From positions 1 to 64,000 of the forward strand of contig CAJTER010000008.1 of the NCBI GenBank assembly GCA_910575405.1: DNA of 64,000 bases, in the 5' to 3' direction. Numbering within the stretch: the first letter of the stretch is position 1; each line of letters begins with the position of its first letter. The position numbers and the translations under genes were made by a program. Shown one piece after another: positions 63,071 through 64,000 of this stretch. Under the pieces are notes generated by a model that worked only from the letters and a program-made list of their open reading frames with translations, made no database searches and was not told the origin of the DNA. Source of the stretch: Clostridia bacterium. GTDB lineage: Bacteria; Bacillota; Clostridia; Peptostreptococcales; Anaerovoracaceae.

Positions 63071-64000
63071 CTACAGATCGCCTCTTCTTCTCATGGCTTC
63101 CTCAGCCAAGAAGGTTGCAACGTCGATACCATGGGAATCTCTGCCAAAGCCTTCGTCGATTCCGGTGTTTCTCGCTTCTTCCGGTACAACCTGTGTACCT
63201 CCGGCTGCGATGATGACCTTGTCTCTGATTCCCTTTTCAATAGCCAGCTCGTTGATGCGCTTCATGTTCTTGTAGTGCACGTTGTCGTGGGAAATGATGG
63301 TTGAAGCCAGGATGGCATCTGCGTTCAGCTCTACAGCTGCGTCTACCAGCTTTTCAACTGGTACGGAGGTTCCCAGGTATTCCACCTTGATGCCCCACTT
63401 TTCAATTCCTCCGTGCTTGATGTTGATGATTTCCCGCAGACCTACGGAATGCTCGTCTTCTCCTACTGTACCGCAGACAACCTGCATCGGATGGTCGCTG
63501 AATTCCTTGAACAAAACATCGTCGCTCAGGTGATGCGGTTCTGGCGGGATCTCCAGATTATTGGGATCAATATCAAAGGTAACTTTTCCCTTCATTTCAA
63601 TTCTGGTACCTTCCGCATCCTGAAGAACTTCCTTGCTGATGACTTCCGGATCCTCAAGGCCCAGCTTTTTGCCGATTTCAAGGGCTGTAGCTTCTGCTGC
63701 TCTTACGTGAGTCGGAATGCACATGGTAATCATGATGGTTCCGTCTGCGCACCATTCCATTTCCGGCTTGATAGCTTCGCCGTCCAAGTATTTGGAAACC
63801 TTCTCGAATCTTCTATCAACGCAGTCTTCCTCATCCAGCTCGTCGATATAGACGATCTTGCTCCTGTCTTCAAAGGTACATCCGCCGATGAGGGCTGCAG
63901 GATCAGCCGGATCGCCGCCGTACTGTTCCACGTTGTTGTAGCCGAAGTGAGCGGTCACTGGCGCCATGTAGTCGTCTTCGCGCTCAAAGACATAGCCGTA
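63071..64000 (-). CDS. oraE: D-ornithine 4,5-aminomutase large subunit OraE (partial)
   Basis: The last 309 residues of a gene that continues past the window edge; the frame is open to 64000. The cobalamin-binding motif DEHSVG (DXHXXG) and a Rossmann-type domain to DSHGIDVATFLAEEA are present. The sequence and the neighbours (MutL-like, racemase) fit OraE, which with OraS rearranges D-ornithine to 2,4-diaminopentanoate in ornithine fermentation. Lysine 5,6-aminomutase beta is the main alternative. Confidence 0.85.
   Translation of the reverse strand, partial: YGYVFEREDDYMAPVTAHFGYNNVEQYGGDPADPAALIGGCTFEDRSKIVYIDELDEEDCVDRRFEKVSKYLDGEAIKPEMEWCADGTIMITMCIPTHVRAAEATALEIGKKLGLEDPEVISKEVLQDAEGTRIEMKGKVTFDIDPNNLEIPPEPHHLSDDVLFKEFSDHPMQVVCGTVGEDEHSVGLREIINIKHGGIEKWGIKVEYLGTSVPVEKLVDAAVELNADAILASTIISHDNVHYKNMKRINELAIEKGIRDKVIIAAGGTQVVPEEARNTGIDEGFGRDSHGIDVATFLAEEAMRRRGDL

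Overview
The window reads as chromosomal DNA of an anaerobic, mid-GC Firmicute of class Clostridia that ferments amino acids. Pointers are AGGAGG-type ribosome binding sites on most genes, a TPP riboswitch ahead of thiC, a MoeA fused to a periplasmic-binding-like domain, Ig/FN3/leucine-rich secreted proteins, and at the right edge the end of a D-ornithine aminomutase operon (oraE, MutL-like reactivase, ornithine-type racemase). An Anaerovoracaceae/Peptostreptococcales-like host is my inference, not a proven identity. I saw no rRNA, tRNA, CRISPR array or intact IS element.

Layout. 1-5.9 kb: MFS transporter, a MocR-type regulator that has lost its PLP lysine, a zinc-ribbon membrane protein, and a frameshifted AlbA-type ATP-binding protein, with two short repeat families in the gaps. 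5.9-14.8 kb: a two-transcript catabolic cluster on the minus strand (old-yellow-enzyme flavoprotein, MFS, YtcJ-like amidohydrolase; then MarR, M28 peptidase, MFS). The marR gap has a perfect 11-bp inverted repeat and the first promoter has a related site. 14.9-18.8 kb: promoter, TPP riboswitch and terminator, then thiC-thiM-thiE-thiD. 18.8-23.3 kb: a decaying zone with a radical SAM gene that has an internal deletion, a HemN-like gene fused by deletion to a PadR remnant, an AraC-family regulator and a serine recombinase. 23.3-27.4 kb: pstSCAB-phoU with a PhoP-box-like repeat. 27.6-34.5 kb: an OmpR-type two-component system with a MacB/FtsX-type ABC transporter, then an ABC-2 exporter. 34.7-36.4 kb: a lipoprotein and an unknown helical protein.

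36.5-58.7 kb is the most unusual part. Molybdenum-cofactor genes lie at both ends: MOSC, mog, moaC and moaA on the left, two moeA genes on the right. Between them is a mostly minus-strand block of secreted surface proteins, a TiaS-like 'DDTDD' protein, a FecBCD/BtuCD-type ABC importer, and a MoxR/DUF58/transglutaminase-like trio in which the transglutaminase has lost its catalytic Cys. One surface protein gene ends 3 nt before moaA. My inference is a surface-displayed uptake or handling system linked to molybdenum/tungsten or its cofactor. 58.9-60.0 kb holds a GIY-YIG protein and a wall amidase; 60.1-64 kb holds the ornithine aminomutase genes, with oraE cut by the window edge.
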